Shown: positions 11,310-24,082, counted from the first letter of the stretch. The stretch: DNA of 64,000 nt from Owenia fusiformis (GCA_903813345.2 CAIIXF020000006.1:28651936-28715935); one strand, 5' to 3'. Made by a program: numbers and translations. Notes: generated from the letters alone by a model not told the origin.

Positions 11310-12128
11310 CTGAAATTACAAATAACAAAACATGAATATTATAAGTACAAATTACCAATACAAATTTTGTATTTCAATTTCATTTTAGATAATGTCCTCA
11401 AAATTATTTGTTTGAACTGCCTTTTTCAAATAAGCTCTTAGCATATGCTCTTATTCTGTATTTTCAAAAACTTAACTAAACCCCTCCAACTTCATCTCGG
11501 TGTTTTCAATCAGATGTTGTTAATAATTTTTGCAAACGTTCGACCGTAAATCAAAGTTAGCTCATATTCTATCAGAAATTGTAGGCATGACACAACATTT
11601 TCTACCTTTAAGCTATTGACGTTAATTTCCCATTCCAAATTTTATATAAAACGCTACGAAAGCTACATTTAAGATCATCTGTCATAGTAAGAGGAAGTAT
11701 GAAAAGTCAGAGCGGATCCAGTAATTACTGATTTTCGATTCAGAGATATCCCAGTGATCCATTCACTAGCTGATGTACATTGTACATGGCTCTGACCCGG
11801 GGGCTCTGACAACAGGGTAGTTCCAATCCAATATGTAGTATTAAATTGTCTTTAACCTAAGTCCCAAGGCCCCATAGTACAAAAATAGGATATGTCGACA
11901 TCGTGAGTTTTTACTTTATGATTGATTGGTTTCTGAAAATTGCTGCAAGAAGAATGTATTCTGACAGTCTGACGACAGTACACACGACACTCAATCATCA
12001 TGAGATTTGAGCAGAGAAAGGATGTGACGTGACTTAGAATGATTGAGGGGACTCATACTTTTGAGTCAGTTGCTTTGAATAGGAGGACACGTATGGCAAC
12101 TTTTAGTGTCACATATCCATACAAGCGT

Positions 12129-12629
12129 CCTAACACCCCAGTCACATTTCCTACGGCGACCTTGCGGTCTATCATTTCTGCGGCCAGTAACATTTCTACG
12201 CTCGCCGTGGAATTTCTGCGCTCTCATACGTTTGCAGTCACATTTCTCAAGGCAGCCGCACGGTGAATTTTAAATTTCTGTTGATAAATAATACTTTTTT
12301 TCATTTTATTTACATCGGGACAATTAATAAATGTTATTCATAGTACTAGGATGTAATATCAAATGAAAAGTGATCGTGAAACATTGACAAATACTGATTC
12401 AGTCTTGTTGAGCCAGTTGATTTCTACGGGGACCTCAGAAATGAACAAATATTATAACTCCGAGTTATAATTTCCACGGCGACCCTGCGGCCTGTAAAAA
12501 TCTGCATTCGCCGTACGGAGGCCGCAAGGCGAGCGTAGTTTTTCTACGCTCGCCGCAGAAATACACTGATTTAATTAATCTGCGGTCGACGCACGGCCTC
12601 CGTACGACAAATGTGACTGGGGTGTTAGT
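12129..12629. mobile_element. ~500-bp TIR element (MITE)
   Basis: Left CTAACACCCCAGTCACATTT and right AAATGTGACTGGGGTGTTAG are perfect inverted repeats of 20 bases. Subterminal GC-rich motifs (ACGCTCGCCG, GGCCGCAAGGCG) also invert. No coding content. Confidence 0.75.
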
Positions 12630-12968
12630 GAAAATAAGCAGTAAATGAACCAATGTATAATATTCAACCATGTTTTCATGACTTTTAAGCACGAGTCGAA
12701 AATGATGTTGGAAATTTCAACTCCAAATATCAGCTTGTCAACCCATGTTTTTTCACAACATTTGATATTTTATCCAAGCCTCAGCAAAGGCGATACCATA
12801 ATTATAAATCAAAATGAAACGTTAGACTCACCAGACTAGATGATAAAACGATTCGAGCATTGCGGATTTGATGTACACTTTGAATACAGGAGTAAGATAA
12901 ATGTGAGAAAGGACAAGGCTCGGTTTGGAGAACAGTCTACTAGGCTAATCATTTTTTATACAAAATAT

Positions 12969-13250
12969 AGAAATAACACCCAAATTAAATTATGAATATT
13001 CAAAAGAAGACATTTAAATCTACATTATGTAAAAATATCAAAATTGTCCGGAGCAGGCGTAACGTGCAACAGACCGATTCAATAAAAACAAATCTCGGAA
13101 GTGCATCAGTCTACTGCGCTAATATTTTTTTTGAAAAATATAGAAATAACACCCAAATTATATTATGGATATTCTAAAGAGGACATTTAGATCTACAATA
13201 CATAAAAATACCAAAATTGTCCAAAGTAGGCGTAACGTACAGTAGACTGA
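12969..13250. repeat. Tandem duplication, ~174-bp period
   Basis: GAAATAACACCCAAATT, then TTATG.ATATTC, then AAAATTGTCC and AGGCGTAACGT, occurs at 12969 and again at 13143 with modest divergence. Confidence 0.65.
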
Positions 13251-13988
13251 TGAACTTCGTCATCCAAACCGAGACTTGTAAGTCTTTTCAGAAATTTTTG
13301 CCATCGTTCATGATTGCTTGGCCAATACGTACTATATATATCTCATGTATGTTCCAAATCAAAATTATCCTTTGAATATTCGGTGTATAAAAAATAATGG
13401 ACCAAAAAGTAAAGTTTACTTCAATTGTGGCACCATTCTCAATAAACATTGTTAGGCATATAAGGGATGGACGACATTTAGAGCAAATACTGTAACGCTC
13501 AGAAAATTTAACCCACTTGAGCTACACATCTGAAATTTTTGGAGGTGCTTTCGCATTATGTCTCCTTCAAACGTGATAAAGAACAAGTCTATATATGTAT
13601 AGACAAGCAAGATATATGCAAAGTAAGGTAGGTGTCATTTTTTGTGCCACCCTGTATATAAGGGGGGGGGGGGCACAGTCTTGAAGGAAGACTAGTCTTA
13701 GTGTTAAAATCAGTACATCAATCAAAAGAGGTATTACTCACCAAATCTTGTGGTCTCAACAAACATAATAATGTATTTACAGTACCAGTTCATCCTCTGA
13801 TTATTTACTGATTTTGTGTTAAGGGTCAGTCTAGATTAATTTAGATATGCTCTGTATGGAATATTAATATTTGAACCGTGGCCGTCTTTCTAAACTATTA
13901 ATTCTGTAAGGTCATCATTACAAATGAAAAGATAACACAGGATTGTGATTGGAATCACGGGCATTCAATAGAAAATCAATATTAATCA

Positions 13989-14220
13989 GGGCCGTAGCCA
14001 GGATTTGCCAGGGGGGGGGTCACTTTTTGAAAAATTCCAGGAGGGGGGGTCACTTGTGGGTCATTTGTCACTTGTGACAATCTTGGTCCAAAAATGGCCA
14101 AAGTCCCTTTAAAAGTGCACAGAATGGTGAAAATTTGCATGATTTTGAAAGATTTTTTGGCCAGGGGGGGGGGGGGGTTGCTTGAACCCATCGAGCTCCC
14201 CCCCCCCGTGGCTACGGGCC
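13989..14220. mobile_element. Short TIR element of the CCCGTAGCCAG family
   Basis: Left GGCCGTAGCCAGGATTTGCC followed by a G run. Right a C run followed by GTGGCTACGGGCC. About 230 bases, with the same ends as 3870-5385 but without its tandem units. A 115-residue frame on the minus strand here is a homopolymer shadow. Confidence 0.75.
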
Positions 14221-15614
14221 TGATACAAGAGATACTAGCTAGCAAAATGTAGTTGAGTTCAATGATGGCATTGATTCGATAGAAAAGATATGAAGCGAAA
14301 TGAACCGATAAGATAATTGCATTATCCATTTACGTAAACGGTGGATAAAAATAAACCTATTTAAAATTCGCTGTAGGGGTAGTAGTTTGACGCTGGTGTT
14401 TTATTAATTTTTCGGATATCTGTTTAGACCTAGGATTCTAGTATTGCCGACCCCGATTTTAAATTTGAGAAACGTGCCGATGTATGTGTTTAATGCTAGG
14501 AAAATCGTATCGGATCGTATTATTATTAAAAATATTTTATTCGTCTATATGTTTTACATACATTATATTAATACAATTTGACGAAATGGATCGGACAAGA
14601 GGCTTTCGCCTATTCTAAGTCCTCTCCTTTGGTTGTCCTAGAAAAGTATTACAGTTTTATTTGTTTGTGCAGGATGGGAGGCTTGGGAAGAAATGAGAGA
14701 GTGAAAGGATCGTATTGACTGATATATATATACAGGGTGTTCCATATGTTTCAGGAATGATGCTGTGTTTTATGCTGTATAGTGTATACTTTTATATTAC
14801 GTCATTCATGGAATGAAGTAATTAAACGATTACTATTTCTGGTCGAAATTAATTATGAGTTTTCACCTTTTCATGGCCGCAGGAACGAGATTTTGGCGAG
14901 GCAAGTTTTCAGCCGAAAAGAAAATGAACGGTTCAGTCACCTCTTCGATCTCATCAAATAGAGGCCCGTACATGGAAGATCAGAAGTCATATTTGATTGT
15001 GGTTATTCTCTTAGGATTTAAGCAGATGCAAATGTTAGGCCAACGCATTATCTTTAGGAAAAGTATAATCATAGAGATGATAGAATAATTTGGACTTTGA
15101 GACGGTGAAAGTGCAAGCACCTCGTGCTTTTGCTGACATGTTAATCTGATTTTCAGCCCTTTCCCCACCTGTTTTTCGAAGCTCGAAACGCATCAATATG
15201 CTGTGTTTTGAGAGAGAGTTAACCTCCTAAAAGGAAAAATGCATTCATTCAGAGGTTTTAAAGATATCAATGATGGGTGACCAAAATTAAGCTGAAAACA
15301 ATGGATTGCACTAGTTTTCTCTCTAAGAAAGTTACATGGGAAATATGGTTTCGACTTTATCCCAATTTTTTCCTTTACGAGGTTAACACTTTACACTTTT
15401 GACAAAGAATGAGACCAAAATACTCCAAAATTGAAACAATTTTTGTTAAGGGTACTACTTACTAGATTCATGGACTTCCAAGAGTCTTTGAAGTCTGCTA
15501 GATCTAAAACTACCTAAGTCCCGATATACATGTACATGTGCACGCTGAAGTAAATAAACTATTGAGCTTTTACGTGAATTAAATTTGAAGTGTGAAAAAT
15601 GTAATTGGGATGTA

Positions 15615-15836
15615 CAGGGTGTCAAATAAATTTCTCCCCCTTAATTTCATGAGTATGAACTTTTGTGCTTAAAAGTACATCTAGTTGAGCAAGTCATCTG
15701 AAACTTCTTGTAGAGTTGCTCCATGAAGACTAGTTTTAATGTGCTAAAAAACAATTTAAATATCGTGCAGACAACAAAGTTTTGCAACATTATGTAGATG
15801 TTAAAGTTAAGGGGGGCATATTTATTTGACACCCTA
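15615..15836. mobile_element. Mariner-type MITE with TA target
   Basis: Left TA then CAGGGTGTCAAATAAATTT. Right AAATTTATTTGACACCC-like sequence (ATATTTATTTGACACCC) then TATA. The inner arms (CCCCCTTAA and TTAAGGGGGG) also invert. Length about 220 bases; no coding sequence. Confidence 0.75.
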
Positions 15837-17430
15837 TATATGTTTTAATCAAGTTTATTTCGAAATCTATATCTAAAAAGTTTATTCATCATCATGATAA
15901 GAAGTGCAGTTCGTGACTTAAATATTTTTTCAAAACAAATTGTTTATCTCATTTTTGTAAAGAAATAATTCTAAATAGAAATAATAATACGAATCCGGGG
16001 ATTCTTTTTTTTAAATAATTGTGTACTTTTGATTAAACACAAGTTTACGCCTTAAAATTTGGGTTGGTAGATTTGGTAGACATTCACCAGTGTCAGACAT
16101 CATTTGTTAGATATCTCAGTGAACCGAACGCGTGGTTTGTGAAATGTATATGAACACATATCTGTTTTTGTTCTTTACAAAGAAGGTATCGTGATCTATG
16201 TGGAGCCCCCTTGAAATATAGCCAAGCTTGACATCACCCAGCCATCATTTGTTAGTTATAGAATATCGTTAACTTCGGAATAAACCAATTTACTACAGTA
16301 GTACATGTATGTAACTCTTCCCCTAATATAGTACCTGAAGAAAGTGATGATAATGTATCTATCTGTCAAAATTGCAGGAAATATGCCCAACTGACCTGCC
16401 AATATATTTTTACCGTCTCAGTCATATATTATCCCCAAAAAGAGAGAGAGAAGGTAATTTGGACATTCATATTTATAGGATTTATTGAATGAAGTAACTA
16501 GGGGATTCAATAAAATATACGGTATAAACGTAAGCCTTAAAGGAATGATTTGAGCCGAAATTATATTTAAATTGAGACAATTTTTTGAAAAGTTGAAAGT
16601 TCTATTTGATTTTATGAGTGCTAAATCTCTAAGCATGCAACAAAATAGACCCATTGAATGAACTACTTTACAGATGGCCCGGGAACGTCCTCCGCGTTTA
16701 CAAGTATTTGCAGCAATTGAGTAAAGTGATACGCATTAAAAAAGATTTAAAAATATTTCTTGGGAACTGGCCGCAGCAGGGAATGCCACCGGAGCAGATC
16801 ATTTGCATCAATTCTATTTTTAAAAAAGGTTAGAATTAAACTTCGCTAAATTGTTGCTATTTATAATAGTAGCATGTCATGCTCGGGCTAGTTCCCAAAA
16901 TCAAATGATCGCACCTCGCGATATTGGAACTAAATTTTCCAAATCATGCCAAATTGTCCCTACAATTTTTAAAAATATTACCGATTGCATTAACTATTGT
17001 CTTAGTTTTGGGGAAAACAATATACATTTTGACAACTCAATGACTCATCACACCTAATAAGCCTTTTTTTTTATTTTTTCTGCATCATGCCTCTGAACAA
17101 CCATGAAATTAATAATTTTTTAACATTTGGGAACACTATTACAAACCGAATTCAACAAAAACTAATGTGCGAATCAAAAAGTCAAGTACTTTAGAAGAAT
17201 CAATAGAGGGTTTAAGCTTGCAATGTTTTTCACAACCTAAACGTGGTCGGAAAATATTAAGCGATACAATTGTATGGGCGATTGTTCATACGTATAGGTT
17301 GGCGTTTCGATTTTATATGCAAGCTTAAACTCCCTAATAGTGAATCCCTACGTCATATCTCGAGGATTTCGAAATGGACGCACATTTAATTATCCAATTT
17401 TCAAATGACTTCGTTAACAAAATTTGTTAC

Positions 17431-17674
17431 CTAGAGTAAGAGTTGGTGCCGTACGTTTCCCAGTTCCTCCATAGGTCCCTCCAAAGTTCATACAGTACAA
17501 GTTGACCACCATTGAAAGCTTATTGCCACACATTCCTGCAGAATTGGGTCCTTCTCGCATTGATTCATAGTTACAAGTGTGTGAAAATGCACTATGTCCT
17601 TTTTGAGTAAATAGCGCTAATATGACAAAAGTCAATGAAATTATTTTTTCCAATCGGGTTGACGCTTTTATCAT
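17431..17674 (-). CDS. Insulin-like peptide precursor, exon 1 (signal peptide and B chain)
   Basis: Translation from 17674 gives a hydrophobic signal (IISLTFVILALF, ending near GHSAFS) and then a B chain. MCGNKLSMVVNLYC has the insulin spacing CG-x2-L-x7-C, with twelve positions between the two cysteines. An extra cysteine 16 residues upstream (SHTC) is typical of molluscan insulin-related peptides. A GTGKR site follows and would release the B chain. The exon ends in the C-peptide at CTAG|GTAACA in phase 1, the conserved insulin intron phase, and joins in frame to exon 2 at 11309. Untranslated exons and the promoter were not located. The extra cysteine pair argues against a vertebrate-type insulin. 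Confidence 0.87.
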
Positions 17675-19132
17675 GTTTTTGCCTAATTGTATCGTAAGGC
17701 TTTAGCTTGTGGCCTTATCTATTAATTTGTGCGTAAGAACTTCTAGTCTTTTGCTTCTTTTTATAAAGAACGTTAATTTGTGTAATGATTTGAATCATGA
17801 TTGATGTAATTCTAGTTCCATGATCAAATTAGTGTCTCCTTTTCAGTTTAAAAAGTCAAGATGTCTGTTTTTGACAATTAGTACTTCTGCTCTGTGTTTA
17901 AACTAATTATTCTACACACTTATCCTTCCAGAATCTCCTCCATGTCAGGAACTGTTGAATAAGGATGCGCCCACCTTACGAATCATCCATATTTATGTTA
18001 ATGGCCATGTCTTCTTCAATAGCGAATTGGTCGATTCATTGGTAATTTGGCTGACGTAAGATCTGGATCATCTCGTCACAAGTCATTCTTGTCACACTCT
18101 ATATTCTCTAGGCGATCCCTATTAAAGCAAGGAGAATCAAATGAATGTCACGAGAACAGTCATTGTACCTTGGCTTTAATTAGTCTAAAAATAAATACCT
18201 TCAGGCAGAGTAACTACATTGTATAAGGTATTACAAGACAAAGGAAACAGTTATGTTTGTTTTCAAGCAGAATTTTTAAAAGACGCGGTAAAACAAACTG
18301 TTCGACGAAACAATTTTGTATTGGTTATGAGTTCATTTGACTATGTAACGACTGTTATTTATACAAAATATTAGAAAAGTTGAACCGTAAAGCATAAAGC
18401 AGCCTTCTTTCAGATCATTTCTTTTTTGGTAAGCTCAAATCGTCGCCATTCGAACATTCTCTTTGCTTAAACCTTATTCGTCACAAGCTCAAATTTCATT
18501 CTTATGCCAATAACCTTTAGTAAAGCCAAAATTTAATTAACAGGCTCAAACTCCATTCGTATTTTTTTCTCTTCTTTATAGGGCCCCTTTATAATCATGT
18601 TATCGTAATTAAATACATATACAATTGTAGTTAATACATGTAATAAACATTCTATTTGCTCATGCTCAAATATTCGTCAAAAGTCAAAATTCTGTTTGCT
18701 AAAACTTAAATCTGAATCTTTACATTTTAAATATGAAAACGGTTAAATACATTATTTTTGGATACTTTTAACGACACTATTTTATTGTCACTACAAGTCC
18801 TCGTCTTTAATCAAATTATTCAAATTCAAAACCTATCGATCGTAATCAGCGTTTACTTCGTCAACCTATTCCCAAGGTATTCTTCAGAATGTTACCATTT
18901 GCATTCTTTTGACTTCGATTCTTTCCTCCTAAATAATAATTAACCTCTGCGTAGTTATCTTCAGAAGCTGGTTGTACTAGTGTTAAATATCAAGTGTCAA
19001 ACAGAAGAGCGTTATTAGGTAAATTACTATCATAGTATTAAGTCTAGCTCACTATATCCTACTAATGAGACCATATACTTCTAATTAATGAGTGTTCGAT
19101 TCTCAGGAAGTAATGTTGCAACTCAAATCAAT
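17675..19132. other. Upstream flank of the insulin-like gene; no gene seen
   Basis: AT-rich, without recognisable exons or repeat ends. It should contain the insulin-like promoter on the minus-strand side, but no convincing core promoter could be placed. Confidence 0.45.
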
Positions 19133-19934
19133 GACGTGTCGCAAAAAGGTCGCGCACGCATTGTTAGACGGGTCGCAAAAAGCTCGCGCACGCATTGTTA
19201 CACATTTTGTAGCGTAATCCAGAGGATCCTCGCTTTTAACATGATACACTGGGGGGTATCGTGATGCAACAACACCGTGTTGTTGCATCAAGATGGCCAG
19301 ACTTCCGGTGATAGATTTTCGTACGATATTTTGTTTTCCCAATTTAAACCCATTTCTAGGACGAGTTGCTCAATAATCATACACGTGCAGTTAGCCCATG
19401 ATCTATATTTAAAAAAACTCTCATTAGTATGCATGTAGCATCATCAAGAAGCGAGAAATTCGCCGTTTTCATTCCTCACTATTGATGCAACAACACCACT
19501 CTGTTTATCATCGATGATGCAACAACACCAATGTGCTGATGCAAAAACGCCAATATAATGTATCATTGAATATCAAGCGAAACTGTTTCACGTTCTGTTT
19601 ATCTCGTAGGTGTTGGTCGGGACATGAATAAAACGCGTGAGTGCGTGGTTCATGAATGAAACGTATTTTGTTTGGTTCCTTAATGTATTTGTCTTTATGT
19701 TATCAAAGTTAAAAGGATATACAAGGTAAACTAAATACATAGGCTAAGTATTGAATCCCCGGGAGCCAACCTCATTGATATTGTATCTGAAAAATAAAGA
19801 TTATTCATTTTCTAAATTAAATCCCCTTGATTTACCGTATCGTATGGAAATTGTTTACAAAGAACTAATATAACTAGACTTTGGAAATTGAACAAGTTCA
19901 ATTTCAGACTCCAGATTTGGATTTTTTAAGCCGA

Positions 19935-20270
19935 GTCATCCAGAAAAAGATGGATGGATGGATGAAATAGGAAGGAGGGATAGGACAGAATAGGATGGAA
20001 CGATAGGAGAGAATAGAGAAGAAAGATAGGATAGAATAGCAAGGAAGGATAAGATAGGAAGGATAGGAAGGAAAGGATATGAAGGAATGGAAGGAAAGGA
20101 TAGGAAGGATAGATAGATAGGAAGGAAAGGATATGAAGGATAGATAGGAAGGAACGGATAGGGATAAAAGGGATAGTATAGGAAGGATAGGATAGAATAA
20201 GAAGGAACGATAGGATAGAATAGTAGGATAGGATAGGATAGGAAGGATGGATGGAAGGATGGATGGATTT
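19935..20270. repeat. GGATA/GGAAGG simple-sequence repeat
   Basis: Purine-rich low-complexity run of GGATAGGA, GGAAGGAT and GGATGGAT units. It produces a spurious Ser/Pro/Leu-rich frame on the minus strand. Confidence 0.9.
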
Positions 20271-20745
20271 TTCGACATTTTCTTGGCTACCCTTGACTTT
20301 CTATCAGGATACCATCAGATCGATTTTTCTCGAAATTTCAAAACGCCATAATTTCCGAACCGGAAGTCGGATCGAAATTTGGTTTGCAGATTCTGATTCC
20401 TGAGAAAATTCTATTCTTCATTCATAACTCAAACGTTAAATTTGGTGAATTTTTTATTTTGACCTACTTTTTGGACACCATATCTCAAAAGTGGGTTAAA
20501 ATACTTTCTGACGGCAAAGGGCTAACACTTTTAGTACACTCTTGGCTACATGTATACACAATTTCGAAGAATATAATTGAAGTGTAGTGTCAGAATCACA
20601 AAAATAAGGAAAACTTTTGAACTTGACCTAGATTTTGACCTAGACATTTTTGTGTCCAAATTTTGAAGCTAGATTGCTTTTGAGGTACCCTTCATTTAAA
20701 GGCTTTCATTAAATTAAGCTGTACTCGGTCGTATATCTGTATATA

Positions 20746-21853
20746 CAGGGTGGGCCAAAAAATTTTGCAACTTTTTTAAAAGGCTAGAAAAGTATCAAAA
20801 CATAAGGGTATTGCCATAAAAAATTATTTACAGAAACTTAAGGATAGGCATATTTTACCATTTAAATACTAAAGCTAAACTGGACTTCAATTTTTTTTAT
20901 CAGATCTTTGAATATCAATGGTCTATTGTTCATGTGTCCGAGATTTACCGTTTTTCCTAGAAAATGTTCCATTTATGTGATCAACAAGAACACATTCATT
21001 ATGTTCACTAAATCTGTTACAATCTTTGATAACTGTTCAACCAATGTCTAGTACAGTTTATATCAGTATCTAGTCACTATGATATTATGTATCTCTTGAT
21101 TTGAATATTCATTAAACTTTTATGCATCCACCTTTCACCTTATCTACAGCGCACAAGGAGACATGGGCGGAAGCGGAACTGGTCAATGGCGCGATCAAGC
21201 GATTCTTGTGGTAGTTCTCTCCACTTCTCCTGCAGAACTTCTTTTAGTTTAACAATAAATTGTGGGGGATTACCATTAACTGCAATAAGCTGCTCCAGGT
21301 GCCCCCAATGGTGATAGTCACAGGAGTTGGCATCTGGGGTATTTGGCAGCCATTCATCAGGACTAATAAATCAAGGCTTATTCTCCTCCAGATATTCCAA
21401 GTGACTTTTGCCCAATGGCTGGGAGCGATAGGGAAGGTGAAAGGGGGATGCATAGAACATTTGTTTAATAGATAATTAATAAATACAATATAACATAATA
21501 CCATAGTGACTAGATACTGATATAAACTAGACATTGAGGTAGACATTGTTTAAACAGTTATCCAAGATTGTAGCAGATTTAGTGAACATTATGAATGTGT
21601 TATTGTTGATCACATAAAATCATAGGAAGTCACATTTTCTAGGAAAAATTGTAAATCTCGGACACATGAACATTTGACCAATGATATTCAAAGATCTGAC
21701 AAAAACATTTGAAGCCAGTTTTAGCTTTAGCATTTGACTGGTAAAATATGCCTATCCTTAAGTTTCTGTAAATGATTTTTTATGGCAATACCCTTATGTT
21801 TTGATACTTTTCTAGCCTTTTAAAAAAGTTGCAAAATTTTTTGGCCCACCCTG
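20746..21853 (-). mobile_element. Tc1/mariner-type element with very long TIRs
   Basis: Left TA then CAGGGTGGGCCAAAAAATTT; right TTTTGGCCCACCCTG then TA. The arms stay complementary for roughly 300-400 bases (for example GGTATTGCCATAAAA and TTTTATGGCAATACC), leaving a short centre that encodes a transposase remnant on the minus strand. It lies inside element A. Confidence 0.8.
21140..21402 (-). pseudogene. Mariner-family transposase C-terminal remnant
   Basis: One minus-strand frame reads EYLEENKP, a stop, then PDEWLPNTPDANSCDYHHWG, followed by LEVLQEKW-like and PQESLDRAIDQFRFR segments to a stop at 21140. This matches the C-terminal catalytic end of mariner-like transposases (a W-PxxSPDLNPxDYxxWG motif, then the LDRAIDQFR helix). 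The in-frame stop and the loss of the first two thirds show it is dead. The element is probably moved in trans or is a relic. Confidence 0.65.
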
Positions 21854-21913
21854 TATGTCGTATTTTACACTTCAAAAAAATATTTTTTCCCTTTGACTTA
21901 ACATGGGGCGCCA

Positions 21914-22632
21914 AAGGAGCACGTGGGTTATCGCAAACAATTTCAGAAGGTTATATCTTGGATTATGACTATTTTCTAACAATGAAGACAAGTTTATCTT
22001 TTAGATCAATTCATTATCTCAAAGAAAATTATGCACAGTAATAATAAATTCAAACAAACTGAGAGATATTTAACTAGCAATTAACCCATCAACACACTTT
22101 TTGACCCCATTTTGAAGATGTTGACCCCATTTTCGCCAAAAATGCAATCAGTTTTTACAATGTTTAATGCATTACTATTCTTTATTTTGATGTATCAAAT
22201 AGTTCTTGAAAGAAAAACTGAATTGCATTAAGATAAGTGTTCCCCATGTTATTTCTCCATTGAAAAATCTCATGCTATCCATTGGTTTCAATTCATTTTG
22301 GTCATCCAAATTGAAGTCCCTGGAGCAATCAAATTTTCCCTTTAGGAAATCGAACATGTCTCAAAGCACATTCTAATTATGCATTCAACAATATAATAAT
22401 AGGTTGCATTTTTGGTGAAAATTAGGTCAACATTTTTGAAAAAGTATGTTGATTGGTCCATTGCCCCTTCAATATCACTTAGGTCTGATTAACTAAATTA
22501 TCATTATATATACTTTTCTTGAAGATAATGAATGGATCTAAAAGATACACCCATGTTCATGATCAGAAAATATTCATAATTCAAGTTAGAATCGTTTGAA
22601 ATTGATTGCGATAACCTACGTGCTCCTTTTAG
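21914..22632. repeat. Foldback element, ~720 bp
   Basis: Left GGAGCACGTGGGTTATCGCA and right TGCGATAACCTACGTGCTCC begin arms of well over 100 bases. A second inner pair (TTGACCCCATTTTCGCC and GGTGAAAATTAGGTCAAC) adds to the fold. No coding content. Confidence 0.7.
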
Positions 22633-23855
22633 AGCGATTTTGAGTTTTCAAAACGCCATAACTTCCGATGAGTGTAGGTTTAATGATATTGCAGTTATAC
22701 AATGCTATTATATAGAGGTTATTTACTGAGAGGGATTCAATATTGGTTTTATTCCGGGACACATTATGATATTTCCCGAGGGCCCAGGGGGAATCTGGGA
22801 TTACTGTACCCCTATTAATTTACCTTTTCGGGACCTAAATCCTATTACCTACCTTTTTACTCAATCGGGGAGAACGAATCCAAAGAGAACAATACTTCTA
22901 CATGTGCGCCGTGCAAGATTTCCAATAGCTCGTCGTGTTTACCGAGAACGAAAGATGTTTCCCCACCATTTTGAATGATACTAACTGGTATCAGGGTCAT
23001 CAAACTATGGAACAGGGGTTTATGATAATAGATTGGGTTACTATAGCTTGAAATGTTAAAGGTGATTGAACTATGTTATAAAACAACTTCCAGTACATTA
23101 TGATATTTAAAAGTATAAATTTTTGAAAATACATTATAAAGAATCTTCGCCCGCAGGACGTGTATTTTGAATGCCTGAGAAGAACGCAAATTTGTACTGG
23201 CCCGGTGTTGCAATAGTAGCATTTGAAAATCTGTTCCTCTCGAGATTTATGGTCTTCTGAAATTATACTATTAATTGGTGTTGTTGCATCATTGCTCCAA
23301 TCTAGAGGAGTGTTGTTGCATCTTCGGTTTGGTGTTGTTGCATCAATAGTGAGGAACTAAAACCGTGAACTTCTTGCTTCTTGATGATGCTACATGTATA
23401 CTAATGACAGTTTCTTTAAATTTAGATCGTGCGCTAACTTCACGTGTATGGTTATTGAGAAACTCGACCTAGAAATGGGTTTAAATTGGGGAAACAACAT
23501 ATCGTACGAAAATCTATCACCGGAAGTCTGGCCATCTTGATGCAACAACACGGTGTTGTTGCATCACGATACCCCCCAGTGATAGATGAAATAGTGTTCA
23601 TTCAATTTTCATTCAACTCCTATAATCCCGGTTAGCAGGGAAGATAAAAAGTACCAATGGCTATTCACATGATCTTACTAAGAATTAGTACTTTTCATCT
23701 TCCCTGTTAGCAGGGATTTATGACTTTCCAGGGAATTGGTTCACCTAGTACATATCATGTGACCATGAATAAGCCAATGAGCATCTAGAATACATATGTG
23801 GAATATAATAATACCGTCTATCACACTCTCCGTCATGCAATAATGCTATATTATA

Positions 23856-24082
23856 CATTCTCCTCCATGAGTTTGGCAACCATAAGCTTCTAATGGACAG
23901 TGCAATTTGCCTTGTTTGATTTTAGTTTTTTCCTCATCCACAATCGGATGAATACCATTAATGGGCTCTAATAACTGACACTGACTTTGTGACAAAGATA
24001 CATTAATTAACATCGCCAAACATAACATAAACAGACTTAAGCAAAAATGAAAGTTACCGTTGCCAAATTTTGGTGGGGAGTG
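23856..24082. mobile_element. 227-bp MITE with TA target
   Basis: Left TA then CATTCTCCTCCATGAGTTTGG; right CCAAATTTTGGTGGGGAGTG then TA. The minus-strand frame here looks like a signal peptide plus cysteine-rich protein but is contained in the MITE and is rejected as a gene. Related ends occur at 26030-26190 and 46750. Confidence 0.7.

Larger units (their letters stand above)
11310..17430 (-). other. Intron of the insulin-like peptide gene
   Basis: This is a single phase-1 intron in the C-peptide, the classic position of the conserved insulin-superfamily intron. It has GT at 17429-17430 and AG at 11310-11311. It is filled with repeats: MITEs at 12129-12629 and 15615-15836, a tandem duplication at 12969-13250, a G-tract element at 13989-14220, single mariner-type ends (TACAGGGTGTTCC at 14731), and a 14998-15300 segment related to the foldback at 58687-59319. 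No other exon was recognised. Confidence 0.75.
19247..23581. mobile_element. CACTGG-type TIR element A (4.3 kb), complete ends
   Basis: The ends are CACTGGGGGGTATCG and its exact reverse complement, with about 300-bp terminal inverted repeats (19247 to ~19556 and ~23275 to 23581). A 3-bp ATA target duplication (19244-19246 and 23582-23584) and the CACTG start suggest a CACTA/EnSpm-like relative. This is inference, since no transposase is present. The TIRs carry repeated GATGCAACAACACC motifs, including a perfect inverted pair with a 1-base centre just inside the end. The interior holds a simple repeat, a mariner relic and a foldback element. Confidence 0.7.

Noticed and set aside
19904-20278. 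124-residue Ser/Pro/Leu/Tyr-rich protein
   Set aside because: Pure product of the GGATA simple repeat.
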